The notes beneath the pieces were generated by a model. That model saw only the letters and a program-made list of their open reading frames with translations. It was not told the DNA's origin and made no database searches. Position numbers and translations under genes: made by a program. A DNA stretch of 44,312 bases from an uncultured Fibrobacter sp. (lineage in GTDB: Bacteria > Fibrobacterota > Fibrobacteria > Fibrobacterales > Fibrobacteraceae): positions 1-44,312 of the forward strand of contig CAKUTF010000022.1 in NCBI GenBank assembly GCA_934691725.1, in the 5' to 3' direction. Positions 16,931-23,539 of this stretch are shown here, piece after piece; the first letter of the stretch is position 1; each line of letters begins with the position of its first letter.

Positions 16931-16970
16931 AAAATGGAGGCTGTGCTGTTACCTCACAGCCTCCATTTTT
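16931..16970 (-). terminator. 15-bp perfect hairpin between precursor and maturase genes
   Basis: AAAATGGAGGCTGTG pairs without mismatch with CACAGCCTCCATTTT across a 9-nt loop. It starts only a few bases past the precursor stop. On the minus strand the stem ends in TTTT then ATCACAATTT, so it can act as a partial terminator or 3' stabiliser that lets the precursor be made in excess over the downstream enzymes. Confidence 0.7.
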
Positions 16971-16973
16971 TAT

Positions 16974-17099
16974 TTATGCAGCCCTATCGCACTCTCTGCA
17001 CCAGCCAGTAGAACCATAATCTTTTGTCGGGCAACCAGCGGCAAAGCTGCCGGTCGGTTTGTTCTTCGCCACGAGCTGCGGCTTCTTGTACTTTTTCAT
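16974..17099 (-). CDS. Cys-containing RiPP precursor peptide (41 residues)
   Basis: The peptide has 41 residues, with GAGG 5-6 nt before ATG 17099 and a TAA stop at 16974. It has a basic leader, MKKYKKPQLVAKNKPTG, then a core starting SFAAGCPTKDYG and ending GWCRECDRAA, with three cysteines (positions 23, 34, 37). A KxP-leader, a small-residue GS(F/Y)AAGCP junction and a late CxxC fit substrates of SPASM-type radical SAM maturases. The gene is upstream of the zinc-ribbon and maturase genes on the same strand, and its stop is followed at once by a perfect hairpin, a usual way to keep precursor levels high. The modification and the mature product's activity cannot be read from sequence. Confidence 0.8.
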   Translation of the reverse strand: MKKYKKPQLVAKNKPTGSFAAGCPTKDYGSTGWCRECDRAA

Positions 17100-17176
17100 A
17101 ATAACCTCATTCGGTTAAGTGTTTTTGCTGCGTTTTGTTACACCTGTCCGTTGCAGCGTTCGGCTAGGCGGATTAA

Positions 17177-17245
17177 TCAAAGTAAGACTTCAATTCCTTG
17201 ACAAATCATTCCAAAAGAAGCTTCTAAACATTTCTTCCAGCTCAT
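17177..17245 (-). CDS. Possible 22-residue coupled peptide
   Basis: ATG 17245 follows AAGGAG with 5 nt spacing, just after the amidohydrolase stop. The frame gives MSWKKCLEASFGMICQGI and four more residues, with two cysteines. It could be a second small peptide, or the ribosome site may serve only to couple translation. No family is recognised. Confidence 0.3.
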   Translation of the reverse strand: MSWKKCLEASFGMICQGIEVLL

Positions 17246-17259
17246 CGAATTCTCCTTGT

Positions 17260-18003
17260 TTAGTTGTCGATGTTTAACACTAGCCGTGAATTTTCCCACG
17301 AAATTTTATTCCAAGATTTTTGAGCAATTCTCTTGCTCCTTTCGATTCGCATTCGCAAGTACCTAGGCAAGGAACCACGAAGCGTCCGACCCGGAATCGG
17401 TGTATCCGTCCCAAACAAAACCCTATCGGCAAATCCTTCTTGAAGTAGAACCCGTAAATGTTCATGCGGCATAAAAGCCGTATCGACAAAGGCGTTCGGG
17501 CAACTCCGCAAAACACTCATCGTCGAGACAAGCGGACGCCCGTGTGCCAAAATCACCTTGACTTTCGGATGCTTTTTGATGACCGGTTCATACATTCCTG
17601 CAAAGCATTCGTCTTTTTCGCCCGTATGGAGCATCACTGCCAAACTTCTTTCCTTGACAATGTCAAAAACCCGCTCAAGCGTCTTTCCGCTCGGTCGCCA
17701 TCTCTCGGAACCGCCGTGAACTTTCAGCCCGCGGATTCCATCATCGAGATACAAGGACAAATCCCGAGACTTTCGCAACATGGAATGGGTCACCCAAAGA
17801 AGCGCAACGGCACGTCCTCCAGAAAGTTCACGCATGGCTTCGCGCTCCTCCCGCATAAACGCGGGGTCATCCGTCACCACATTGGAAGTACTCGAGTAGG
17901 CGAAATGGGTTATCCCCGCACACTTTAACGTGCGCAACACCCTAGGCGGCGTATAGTAATCGTCAAAGTACTGACCCATGTGAACGTGAACATCAAACAG
18001 CAT
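17260..18003 (-). CDS. Amidohydrolase-2 family TIM-barrel hydrolase
   Basis: About 247 residues from ATG 18003, with AGGGG 7 nt upstream; a GTG at 18009 is too close to that site. Metal-binding motifs are in order: DVHVHMG (HxH), LKVHGG, MLHTGE, ILAHGRP and FGTDTPIPG, the last holding the catalytic Asp. Members of this family (gamma-resorcylate decarboxylase and TatD-like relatives) hydrolyse or decarboxylate small molecules. It is the first gene of the minus-strand run that includes the RiPP precursor and maturase, 160 nt before the precursor, so it could act on the peptide or be an unrelated neighbour. The substrate is unknown. It is shorter than many family members (about 280-330). Confidence 0.75.
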   Translation of the reverse strand: MLFDVHVHMGQYFDDYYTPPRVLRTLKCAGITHFAYSSTSNVVTDDPAFMREEREAMRELSGGRAVALLWVTHSMLRKSRDLSLYLDDGIRGLKVHGGSERWRPSGKTLERVFDIVKERSLAVMLHTGEKDECFAGMYEPVIKKHPKVKVILAHGRPLVSTMSVLRSCPNAFVDTAFMPHEHLRVLLQEGFADRVLFGTDTPIPGRTLRGSLPRYLRMRIERSKRIAQKSWNKISWENSRLVLNIDN

Positions 18004-18097
18004 GATCACGCCCCTTTGTACGCCCGAACACCGGCAACCGCATCAGTGGTTGCCGTCTTGACGGAAAAGCTTTCGGAAAATTTACAGGGAAATACAG

Positions 18098-18253
18098 TTA
18101 GATTCTTATAAGCCGAGAGGCGTTCACTGCACGGATGGGCAGCCCCCCCCTAGCAATATTCATGCCAAACAGACGGTTTTGAACTGCAAAATCTTTACTT
18201 TTACGGTATTTATTACCGTCGATTGAGTTCAAGCTATCTATTACACGAATCAT
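18098..18253 (-). CDS. Doubtful 51-residue leaderless peptide frame
   Basis: ATG 18253 lies 7 nt after TATATT on the minus strand, the same geometry as the gene at 43150. The frame starts MIRVIDSLNSIDGNKYRKSK and crosses a run of G. No ribosome site and no recognised domain. It may be only leader RNA of the amidohydrolase operon. Confidence 0.2.
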   Translation of the reverse strand: MIRVIDSLNSIDGNKYRKSKDFAVQNRLFGMNIARGGLPIRAVNASRLIRI

Positions 18254-18513
18254 CGTTTCAAATATACACATTTTTTTACAAAGAGCGTACACAGAATTTG
18301 GATTTTTTTTGAATTTTTATCCGCGCAATGTTTTTTGAGAAGTGGGATACGGGAAGAGGGAGAAGGGAGTTGTTGATAGTTGAAAAGAAATCAGGAAACA
18401 GGAATCAGTCGCTAGAGAAATCAGAACAAACTTTTACTTTAAAGTCATTCACTAACAATATTGCTTGTTTTGTCATTACCAAACATAAATCAGGTAATCT
18501 CCAAAAGAAAAGG

Positions 18514-18540
18514 GATTCCCCGGTCAAGCCAGGGAATGAC
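18514..18540 (+). repeat. Dispersed palindromic repeat, copy 2
   Basis: ATTCCCCGG, TCAAG and CCAGGGAAT followed by GACATCATAGTGAGCACGGG. It has the same loop and tail as the other copies. Confidence 0.7.
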
Positions 18541-18599
18541 ATCATAGTGAGCACGGGGATAACATCGTAACGAGCCGGAGAATGACAGAAAATCTTAAA

Positions 18600-19155
18600 T
18601 TAAGTTTTTTCGACTGCTTCCAGAAACTTATAAACGCTACTGGAGGGGTTCTTGCCTTCGGGTAATTCTTTCGCCCGTTTGATGGCGGTCGCGCGATTCT
18701 CCCAGAGCAAGTTCTTTTGGGTGGCGCTCAATTCGCTTTTTTTTATACTGTTTCCATTCGTCGGCAGAGTTGCGCAACGCCTTAATACATGCGGTCGTAT
18801 CAAGGCTTGTTTTTTGATTGCTGGTATGCAAAAGAAACCAAAGTTCAATACTTGGGTTAGAGCAAATCAGCGTTCCCGCACATTCATCCAACTTGGCATT
18901 CACTTCGGAAACGTCACGATCGTACATCAAAAAGACTTCGATGTGATCTCTCGGCGAAACCTTTTCTTTGTTGATTTCACTGTTGATGAAATTGTTTGAA
19001 ATGGATTGCCCCTTACGAATGGGGACAATCCTAATCGGAGAACGATAGCGTTGGCGCAATTCTTGCACATAGCTTTCTTCGGTGTATCCCTCACAAAAAA
19101 CGAGAAATACCTGTTTCATCTTTTTGGGAGTTCTTTCTTCTATTCCTCTTGGCAT
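18600..19155 (-). CDS. rloB: RloB/AbiLii-like TOPRIM defence protein, frameshifted in A8
   Basis: ATG 19155 lies 3 nt after the rloA stop, with GGGGAGG inside the end of rloA. The frame has VFLVFCEGYTEESYV (TOPRIM Glu region), MYDRDVSE (Asp region) and SNPSIELWFLLHT, matching RloB, a predicted nuclease-like partner of an AAA15 ATPase in the RloAB/AbiL defence pair. As written, the frame stops at 18637 after an atypical basic tail. In the next frame the bases down to 18600 give KKSELSATQKNLLWENRAT and SSVYKFLEAVEKT, the expected RloB ending. The switch is at an A8 run (18737-18744); seven A would give 184 residues in one frame. It may be inactivated, phase-variable, or read through by slippage. 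Confidence 0.75.
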
Positions 19156-19158
19156 TTC

Positions 19159-20391
19159 TTATACCTCCCCAAGCATTCTTTTGATGCTTTCAACGGATGA
19201 TGTCACTATCGGTACCGCGTCAAAACGGCCCTGTCGATAAGCTTTTTCGGCGTCCATGTTTTCACGGAAGTCCTTGTAGTCGTACAACGATTGAACCTCG
19301 GTTGCACCGAATGCATTCTTGCTCACGAAGACAATTTGATCTTTGCGGAACCGATTCATATCGATAAGACTCAAGTTATGCGAGGTAAACAAGAGCTGGG
19401 ATTGTGACGAGGCGTGAATCAGATTCAGCACGAATTCAGAAATACTTGCATGCAGACTTGTGTCGAATTCATCAAGAATAACCGACCTATTGTTCTTTAC
19501 ACCATCTATCATTCTTAACAGAATGCTGAAAAGTCGAACTGTGCCATCGGATTCTTCTGAAATATCGAACGGGACTGTTGGTGCAACTTTGTGGAATGTC
19601 CTGAAGCGTACGATTTCGCGGTTCTGAATAGAAAGCGGACCAAAAGGATTGTTTGAGGCGGGAGCCGGTATGGGGATAACCTGACGGTATTTCTCAATGT
19701 CGCAAATATCGCTGTCGCACTGTTGCAAGGCGGCAAGAATCAATGGCTTGTTTTTATCGAAATACTGTTCAACGCTTGCGTCGTTTAATGGAATTAAACC
19801 CGGCTGGAATGTGGAGGCAAAATAGTTTCGGAGGTCTTGCGCAATTTCGCGGTTCATGGAACTTGCGCGACTCAAGAACAGGTTCTTGCCTCCCGTATTC
19901 ACCACGATGTCTTTGGGCCTTGCGATAATGCCTTCGGCAAACTTATATTCTGAACCTTCACGTTCAAAAATTCGTGCGCGACGATCGTTGGGGTAGTAGA
20001 ATAACTGTTCCGAGATAATTTTGGAATGCAACAGAGAGAACGAGTATTCGTATTCAATGTTTTTGCAAACGAAATCAATCAAAAAACTGCTGGGCTTGTC
20101 TTGGTACCCCTCGAACTTGAACGGAATGTATGTCAAAATATCGCTGTCATTATGCAGGTGCGAATCGAGTACCATGGCGCAGCAAAATTCAATCGCCTTC
20201 AAAATACTGGACTTGCCCGATGCGTTTGCACCAAAAAGACCGATGGTCTTTAAAATTTTTAGACCGTTCCACTCGATGACATTGTCCGCCAACTTCCGAG
20301 ACTGGGCAGTTTTGGTATTTGCTGCCCTGAAATCAATGCAAATTCGCTCTTTAATTGAAAAGAAGTTCTCTAACTCTATTTTAACAAGCAT
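19159..20391 (-). CDS. rloA: RloA/AbiLi-like AAA15 ATPase
   Basis: A 410-residue SMC/ABC-like ATPase. An N-terminal beta-strand MLVKIELENFFSIKE leads to the Walker A GLFGANASGKSS near residues 53-64. Later come the signature region DISEESDGTVRLFSILLRM, the Walker B SVILDEFDTSLHASI and the switch LLFTSHNLSLID. The C-terminal RQGRFDAVPIV is usual in this family. With RloB it should form an ATP-driven sensor and effector pair that blocks phage growth; this comes from family knowledge and was not shown for this pair. AAGG lies 8 nt before ATG 20391, and a perfect palindrome sits at 20402-20424. PARIS, a similar pair, differs in its partner. Base composition is more A+T-rich than nearby housekeeping genes, as expected for a mobile defence module. 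Confidence 0.8.
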   Translation of the reverse strand: MLVKIELENFFSIKERICIDFRAANTKTAQSRKLADNVIEWNGLKILKTIGLFGANASGKSSILKAIEFCCAMVLDSHLHNDSDILTYIPFKFEGYQDKPSSFLIDFVCKNIEYEYSFSLLHSKIISEQLFYYPNDRRARIFEREGSEYKFAEGIIARPKDIVVNTGGKNLFLSRASSMNREIAQDLRNYFASTFQPGLIPLNDASVEQYFDKNKPLILAALQQCDSDICDIEKYRQVIPIPAPASNNPFGPLSIQNREIVRFRTFHKVAPTVPFDISEESDGTVRLFSILLRMIDGVKNNRSVILDEFDTSLHASISEFVLNLIHASSQSQLLFTSHNLSLIDMNRFRKDQIVFVSKNAFGATEVQSLYDYKDFRENMDAEKAYRQGRFDAVPIVTSSVESIKRMLGEV

Positions 20392-20401
20392 CCAAGTCGC
20401 C

Positions 20402-20424
20402 TTTTTGTAGAATTTCTACAAAAA
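20402..20424. promoter_or_regulatory. Perfect 23-bp palindrome upstream of rloA (operator candidate)
   Basis: TTTTTGTAGAA, one central T, then TTCTACAAAAA: 11-bp arms without mismatch, ending 11 nt before the rloA start. On the minus strand TATTTT just upstream could be the -10, so a bound repressor would block the start of transcription. Confidence 0.6.
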
Positions 20425-20543
20425 ATACCATTTTTCAACCGAAAAATCAAGCTATTTTTTTCGGTCTGCAGTTCCGTTTCCACTTGATCCGCTTCATCTC
20501 TCCAGAATGACCGCGGACACTTGCCCCGATAACCCCCAAAGGG

Positions 20544-20570
20544 ATTCCCGTGTCGGTGCACGGGAATGAC
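20544..20570 (+). repeat. Dispersed palindromic repeat, copy 3 (variant stem)
   Basis: ATTCCCGTG, TCGGTG and CACGGGAAT, then GACATCGTAGCGAGCCGGGG. The stem bases changed together and stayed paired, and the tail is shared with copies 1 and 2. Confidence 0.7.
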
Positions 20571-20849
20571 ATCGTAGCGAGCCGGGGAATGACATCGGAT
20601 TACCCTACAGAAACTTAACAGTCCACTTTTCTAAGCTCTAAGTTCTCTCAACTAAACTCTGGAGATCGTGTCCCGCTTACCGCATTCCGAAAGCTTAGAC
20701 GTTTGCTGACCAAATACTCATTCCTCACTCCTAATTCCTCATTCTCTTAAATGCCCGCAATTCTAGCCACTGACAACTAGCCACTAAGCATAGACGTGTG
20801 CAGAGTAATTTCTAATTGCTCATTCCTAATTCTCTTAAACGTCCGCAGT

Positions 20850-21052
20850 ACTGATTACTGATCACTGATTACTGATCACTGATTACTGATCACTGATTAC
20901 TGATCACTGGTTACTGATCACTGGTTACTGATCACTGATTACTGATTACTGATCACTGATTACTGATTACTGATCACTGATTACTGATCACTGATTACTG
21001 ATCACTGATTACTGATCACTGGTTACTGATCACTGATTACTGATCACTGGTT
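20850..21052. repeat. Array of 29 tandem heptamers
   Basis: 203 bp made of 29 contiguous 7-bp units: ACTGATT, ACTGATC and ACTGGTT only. ATC units mostly alternate with ATT or GTT, giving a 14-bp higher-order period with many TGATCA sites. Because 7 is not a multiple of 3, it is not a coding repeat. Confidence 0.95.
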
Positions 21053-21136
21053 ACTAAACCTAGACGTCCGCGGACTAATCCCTACTCCCTCATCCCTTGT
21101 CCCTAAACACAGACGTGCAAGCGTCAAAATTTCCCC

Positions 21137-22096
21137 TCAAAAATCGAGCGTAAGCGCCGCTTCTAATCCCCCGCGGAAATCCGGTCCGAACGCGAAATGG
21201 AGCGGGCTATCAAAATCGCTCATCATCGCATCGACAACGGCGTCGCCGATGGAATACAGATAAATTAAAACGATTCCCCAGATATACTGGTTGCGGTTTT
21301 TCCGAAAGTAGAGAATCTGTTCGTTGATGCCGTCGAGATCGTCGCTCGTCGGATCTTCCTTTTCTAAAGCGCGCTTGCGGCCCAGATAGTAGTCGATGAC
21401 ATTTTGCCGGGAATAGATGCTGACCGAGGCGCCGAACATCCCCATATAGACAAGCCCGGCCTTTCCGTATTCGTCGTTGTAGATTTGCCCCCATCCCGGA
21501 ACCAGCGCGCGCAAGAGGGCTCCCGTCACCGGGCGGTTTTCCACGCTGTGCCCCTGGTTGTTCTTCCAGATTCCAAAGGCGTCGAAAAGGCTGTAAAGAT
21601 GGATGCCGAGCATCCAGGCGAGTTCCGACTTCCGGAGGTCCTCTTCCTCGATCTTGTGGTCGCTGAACGAACGGATCCGCTCGGCGAACTGGTTCCGCTT
21701 CGACTGGTAAAACGAAAGGCTGTCGTGATTCCGGAGCATCTTGCGGGAATAGACCAGCACGGAATCCTGGTATTCCCGGGCCTGGCGAAATCGTCGCTTC
21801 TTCTGGGAACGCTTGTTGACGAACACTTCGTAGGCAAGCCCGAGCTCAATCGCCGTGATGAATCCGCCGCGGATGTAATGCCCCGTGTAATACTGTCCCC
21901 CGCCGGGAAAGATCCCGAAAAGCAGCGTCAGCGGGAGCGAATTGTGCGACGTTTCGACATCCCATTCGTATGTCGGGAGCGAATCGATTCCGGGAACCCC
22001 CGTCTTCCCCTTTTCCGCAATCTGCCCCGCATCGGCTCGCGAAAAGGCAAAGGCGAGCGCCAAAATGACGAAAAAAAGCGGAAACGGAAAACGCAT
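21137..22096 (-). CDS. DUF5683 family envelope protein
   Basis: About 319 residues from ATG 22096 (a GTG two codons earlier is possible). Residues 1-24 are a signal peptide ending near RADAG. Two related blocks follow: LFGIFPGGGQYYTGHYIRGG and LVPGWGQIYNDEYGKAGLVY, then NRNQYIWGIVLIYLY and DAVVDAMMSDFDSPLHFAF. The PGxGQxY motif and the final DAxVDA, FD pattern are typical of DUF5683, found in FCB-group outer envelopes. Several hydrophobic segments suggest a membrane protein. Function unknown. TATAAT lies only 8 nt before the ATG and no ribosome site is visible, so the mRNA may be leaderless. It is divergent from cinA. Confidence 0.7.
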   Translation of the reverse strand: MRFPFPLFFVILALAFAFSRADAGQIAEKGKTGVPGIDSLPTYEWDVETSHNSLPLTLLFGIFPGGGQYYTGHYIRGGFITAIELGLAYEVFVNKRSQKKRRFRQAREYQDSVLVYSRKMLRNHDSLSFYQSKRNQFAERIRSFSDHKIEEEDLRKSELAWMLGIHLYSLFDAFGIWKNNQGHSVENRPVTGALLRALVPGWGQIYNDEYGKAGLVYMGMFGASVSIYSRQNVIDYYLGRKRALEKEDPTSDDLDGINEQILYFRKNRNQYIWGIVLIYLYSIGDAVVDAMMSDFDSPLHFAFGPDFRGGLEAALTLDF

Positions 22097-22177
22097 CGGC
22101 ACAAATTATAACAAAATGCCACCGGAGAAAATCTATCTTTGAGGGCAAAATTCGCAAAAAACGGGATTCAACATAAC

Positions 22178-22194
22178 TTGACAAAAAATGTCAA
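22178..22194. promoter_or_regulatory. TTGACA inverted repeat upstream of cinA
   Basis: TTGACA, five A, TGTCAA: a 6-bp inverted repeat that also contains a -35 consensus. No good -10 is at the usual distance (TATCTT is 21 bp away). It may be an operator shared by the divergent genes. Confidence 0.35.
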
Positions 22195-22228
22195 ACCATA
22201 TTGCTATCTTAGCGGTCAAGGAAACGAA

Positions 22229-23497
22229 ATGAAAACGGATAACGAAAACAAAGTCGCCATCGTGAACCTCGGCACGGAACTCACCCAAGGCTTCACGCTC
22301 AACACCAACGCCCACCGGATGGCTGGCCGCCTGCGCGACATGGGCTTCGAAGTCGCCTACGAAATCACGCTTCCCGACGACGCGGGCGTCTGGAAGGAAA
22401 CCTGGGAAATGATTTTGAAAGCAAATGTCCACACCGTGATTCTCGGCGGTGGCCTCGGCCCGACCGAAGACGACAAGACGCGGCATCTCGTCGCGGACAC
22501 GTTCGGGGAACCGCTCGAATTTCGCGCGGAATGGATTCCGCAAATCAAGGCTTTCGTCGAACGCCGCGGGCTAAAGTATTCCGAGACAAACGACATCCAG
22601 GCGTTCTTTCCGCGGACATCCGAAGTCCTGGACAATCCCGTGGGAAGCGCACCGGGCTTTCGCCTGACAAAAAACTCGGTCACGCTCTTCGCCATTCCCG
22701 GTGTCCCGTCCGAAGCGATGACGATGTTTGAACGCCACATCGAGCCGTTCCTGAAAGCGAAAAACGTCCCGCCGACATTCTTCCGCGAACTCCGGATTTC
22801 GGGAATTTTCGAATCCGACATGGCGAAGCGTTTTGGGCGCGTCCGCTTTCCGAAAGGCGTCTCCTGGTCGAGCCTGCCCGAAAAGGACGGCATCGTCTTC
22901 CGCACCTACACCAAGGAATCACCCGAAATCTTGGAAGCCCTCGAAAAAGAGCTTCTCTGTGCCTTGGACGAACCGCAAAGCGTCATCTCCACCGACGGAA
23001 AAACCTTGACAGAAACCGTCGCCGAGCTTCTCGTCGGGAGAGGGGAAACGCTTGCCACGGCGGAATCCTGCACAGGCGGAATGATAGCGAGCGAAATCGT
23101 GAACCTCCCCGGAGCGAGCCGCTTTTTTGCGGGCGGAGCCTGCACCTATCGGGACGAAGCCAAGCGAGACATCCTCGGCGTTCCGCAAGCGACCCTCGAC
23201 GCCTACACCGCCGTCAGCCGAGAAACGGCGATCGCCATGGCCGAAGGGGCAAAAAGGATTTACCGCTCGGACTGGGCACTTTCCACGACAGGAATCGCCG
23301 GCCCGGACGGCGGCACGCCCGAAAAACCGGTCGGACTGGTCTGGATAGGCGTGGCCACTCCGGAAAAAACTTTTGCGTTTTGCGAAAATTTTTCGGGAAA
23401 CCGTGGACAAATCCGGGAAAAAAGCGTCTTTAAAGCGCTGGACCTCTTGCGCAGGGCGATTCTTGAACACAAAAGCACTTGCACAAAAGTTCAGTAA
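22229..23497 (+). CDS. cinA: CinA: MoCF-like domain plus NMN deamidase
   Basis: About 422 residues from ATG 22229, with AGGA 6 nt upstream; a start 30 codons earlier is open but lacks a ribosome site. The N-terminal half is a MoaB/Mog-like domain (NLGTELTQGFTLNTNAHRMA, VILGGGLGPTEDDKTRH), with ADP-ribose pyrophosphatase activity in the family. The C-terminal part is the PncC-type deamidase, which turns nicotinamide mononucleotide into nicotinate mononucleotide: ETLATAESCTGGMIAS, FAGGACTYRDEAKRDILGV, STTGIAGPDGG and KPVGLVWIGV. Motif Ser and Tyr residues are present, and length is as usual. It lies 42 nt upstream of recA, a common bacterial pairing. It serves NAD repair and recycling. Confidence 0.92.
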   Translation: MKTDNENKVAIVNLGTELTQGFTLNTNAHRMAGRLRDMGFEVAYEITLPDDAGVWKETWEMILKANVHTVILGGGLGPTEDDKTRHLVADTFGEPLEFRAEWIPQIKAFVERRGLKYSETNDIQAFFPRTSEVLDNPVGSAPGFRLTKNSVTLFAIPGVPSEAMTMFERHIEPFLKAKNVPPTFFRELRISGIFESDMAKRFGRVRFPKGVSWSSLPEKDGIVFRTYTKESPEILEALEKELLCALDEPQSVISTDGKTLTETVAELLVGRGETLATAESCTGGMIASEIVNLPGASRFFAGGACTYRDEAKRDILGVPQATLDAYTAVSRETAIAMAEGAKRIYRSDWALSTTGIAGPDGGTPEKPVGLVWIGVATPEKTFAFCENFSGNRGQIREKSVFKALDLLRRAILEHKSTCTKVQ

Positions 23498-23507
23498 TTT
23501 GTATATT
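23479..23507 (+). promoter_or_regulatory. recA promoter inside the end of cinA
   Basis: TTGCAC (-35), exactly 17 bp, then TATATT (-10) at 23502-23507. The -35 lies in the last codons of cinA. CACAAAAG occurs twice at 14-bp spacing across the -35 (23468 and 23482), which may be a repressor site; a LexA box cannot be confirmed. Confidence 0.7.
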
Positions 23508-23539
23508 TAAAACGAAACAAATCCAAATTGGAGAAAAAC

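Larger units (their letters stand above)
18010..18599. other. Intergenic region with leader hairpin, possible promoter and repeats
   Basis: About 590 bp between the amidohydrolase start and the rloB end, both on the minus strand. It holds an 8-bp hairpin at 18032-18055 upstream of the amidohydrolase (CGGCAACC and GGTTGCCG), without a U-run. A minus-strand TATATTTG lies at 18259-18266, with an open 51-codon frame starting 7 nt later. From 18340 on there is repeat-rich sequence. The plus frame at 18328-18570 translates repeats and is not taken as a gene. Confidence 0.5.
20425..21136. other. Repeat-rich intergenic region
   Basis: About 710 bp without a gene, between the rloA promoter and the end of the DUF5683 gene. 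It contains a palindromic repeat at 20544-20570, heptamer-period text such as TAATCCC, TACTCCC, TCATCCC, TTGTCCC near 21077-21104, a copy of the TCTAAGCTCTAAGTTCTC word at about 20629, and the 29-heptamer array at 20850-21052. Confidence 0.65.

Noticed and set aside
18328..18570. 80-codon plus-strand frame
   Set aside because: The frame runs through heptamer text and a palindromic repeat; no ribosome site.
18637..20391. PARIS (AriA/AriB) defence pair
   Set aside because: The small partner has RloB motifs (SNPSIELWFLLH) instead of the DUF4435 pattern of AriB.
20850..21052. CRISPR array
   Set aside because: Units are contiguous heptamers without spacers, and no cas gene is near.
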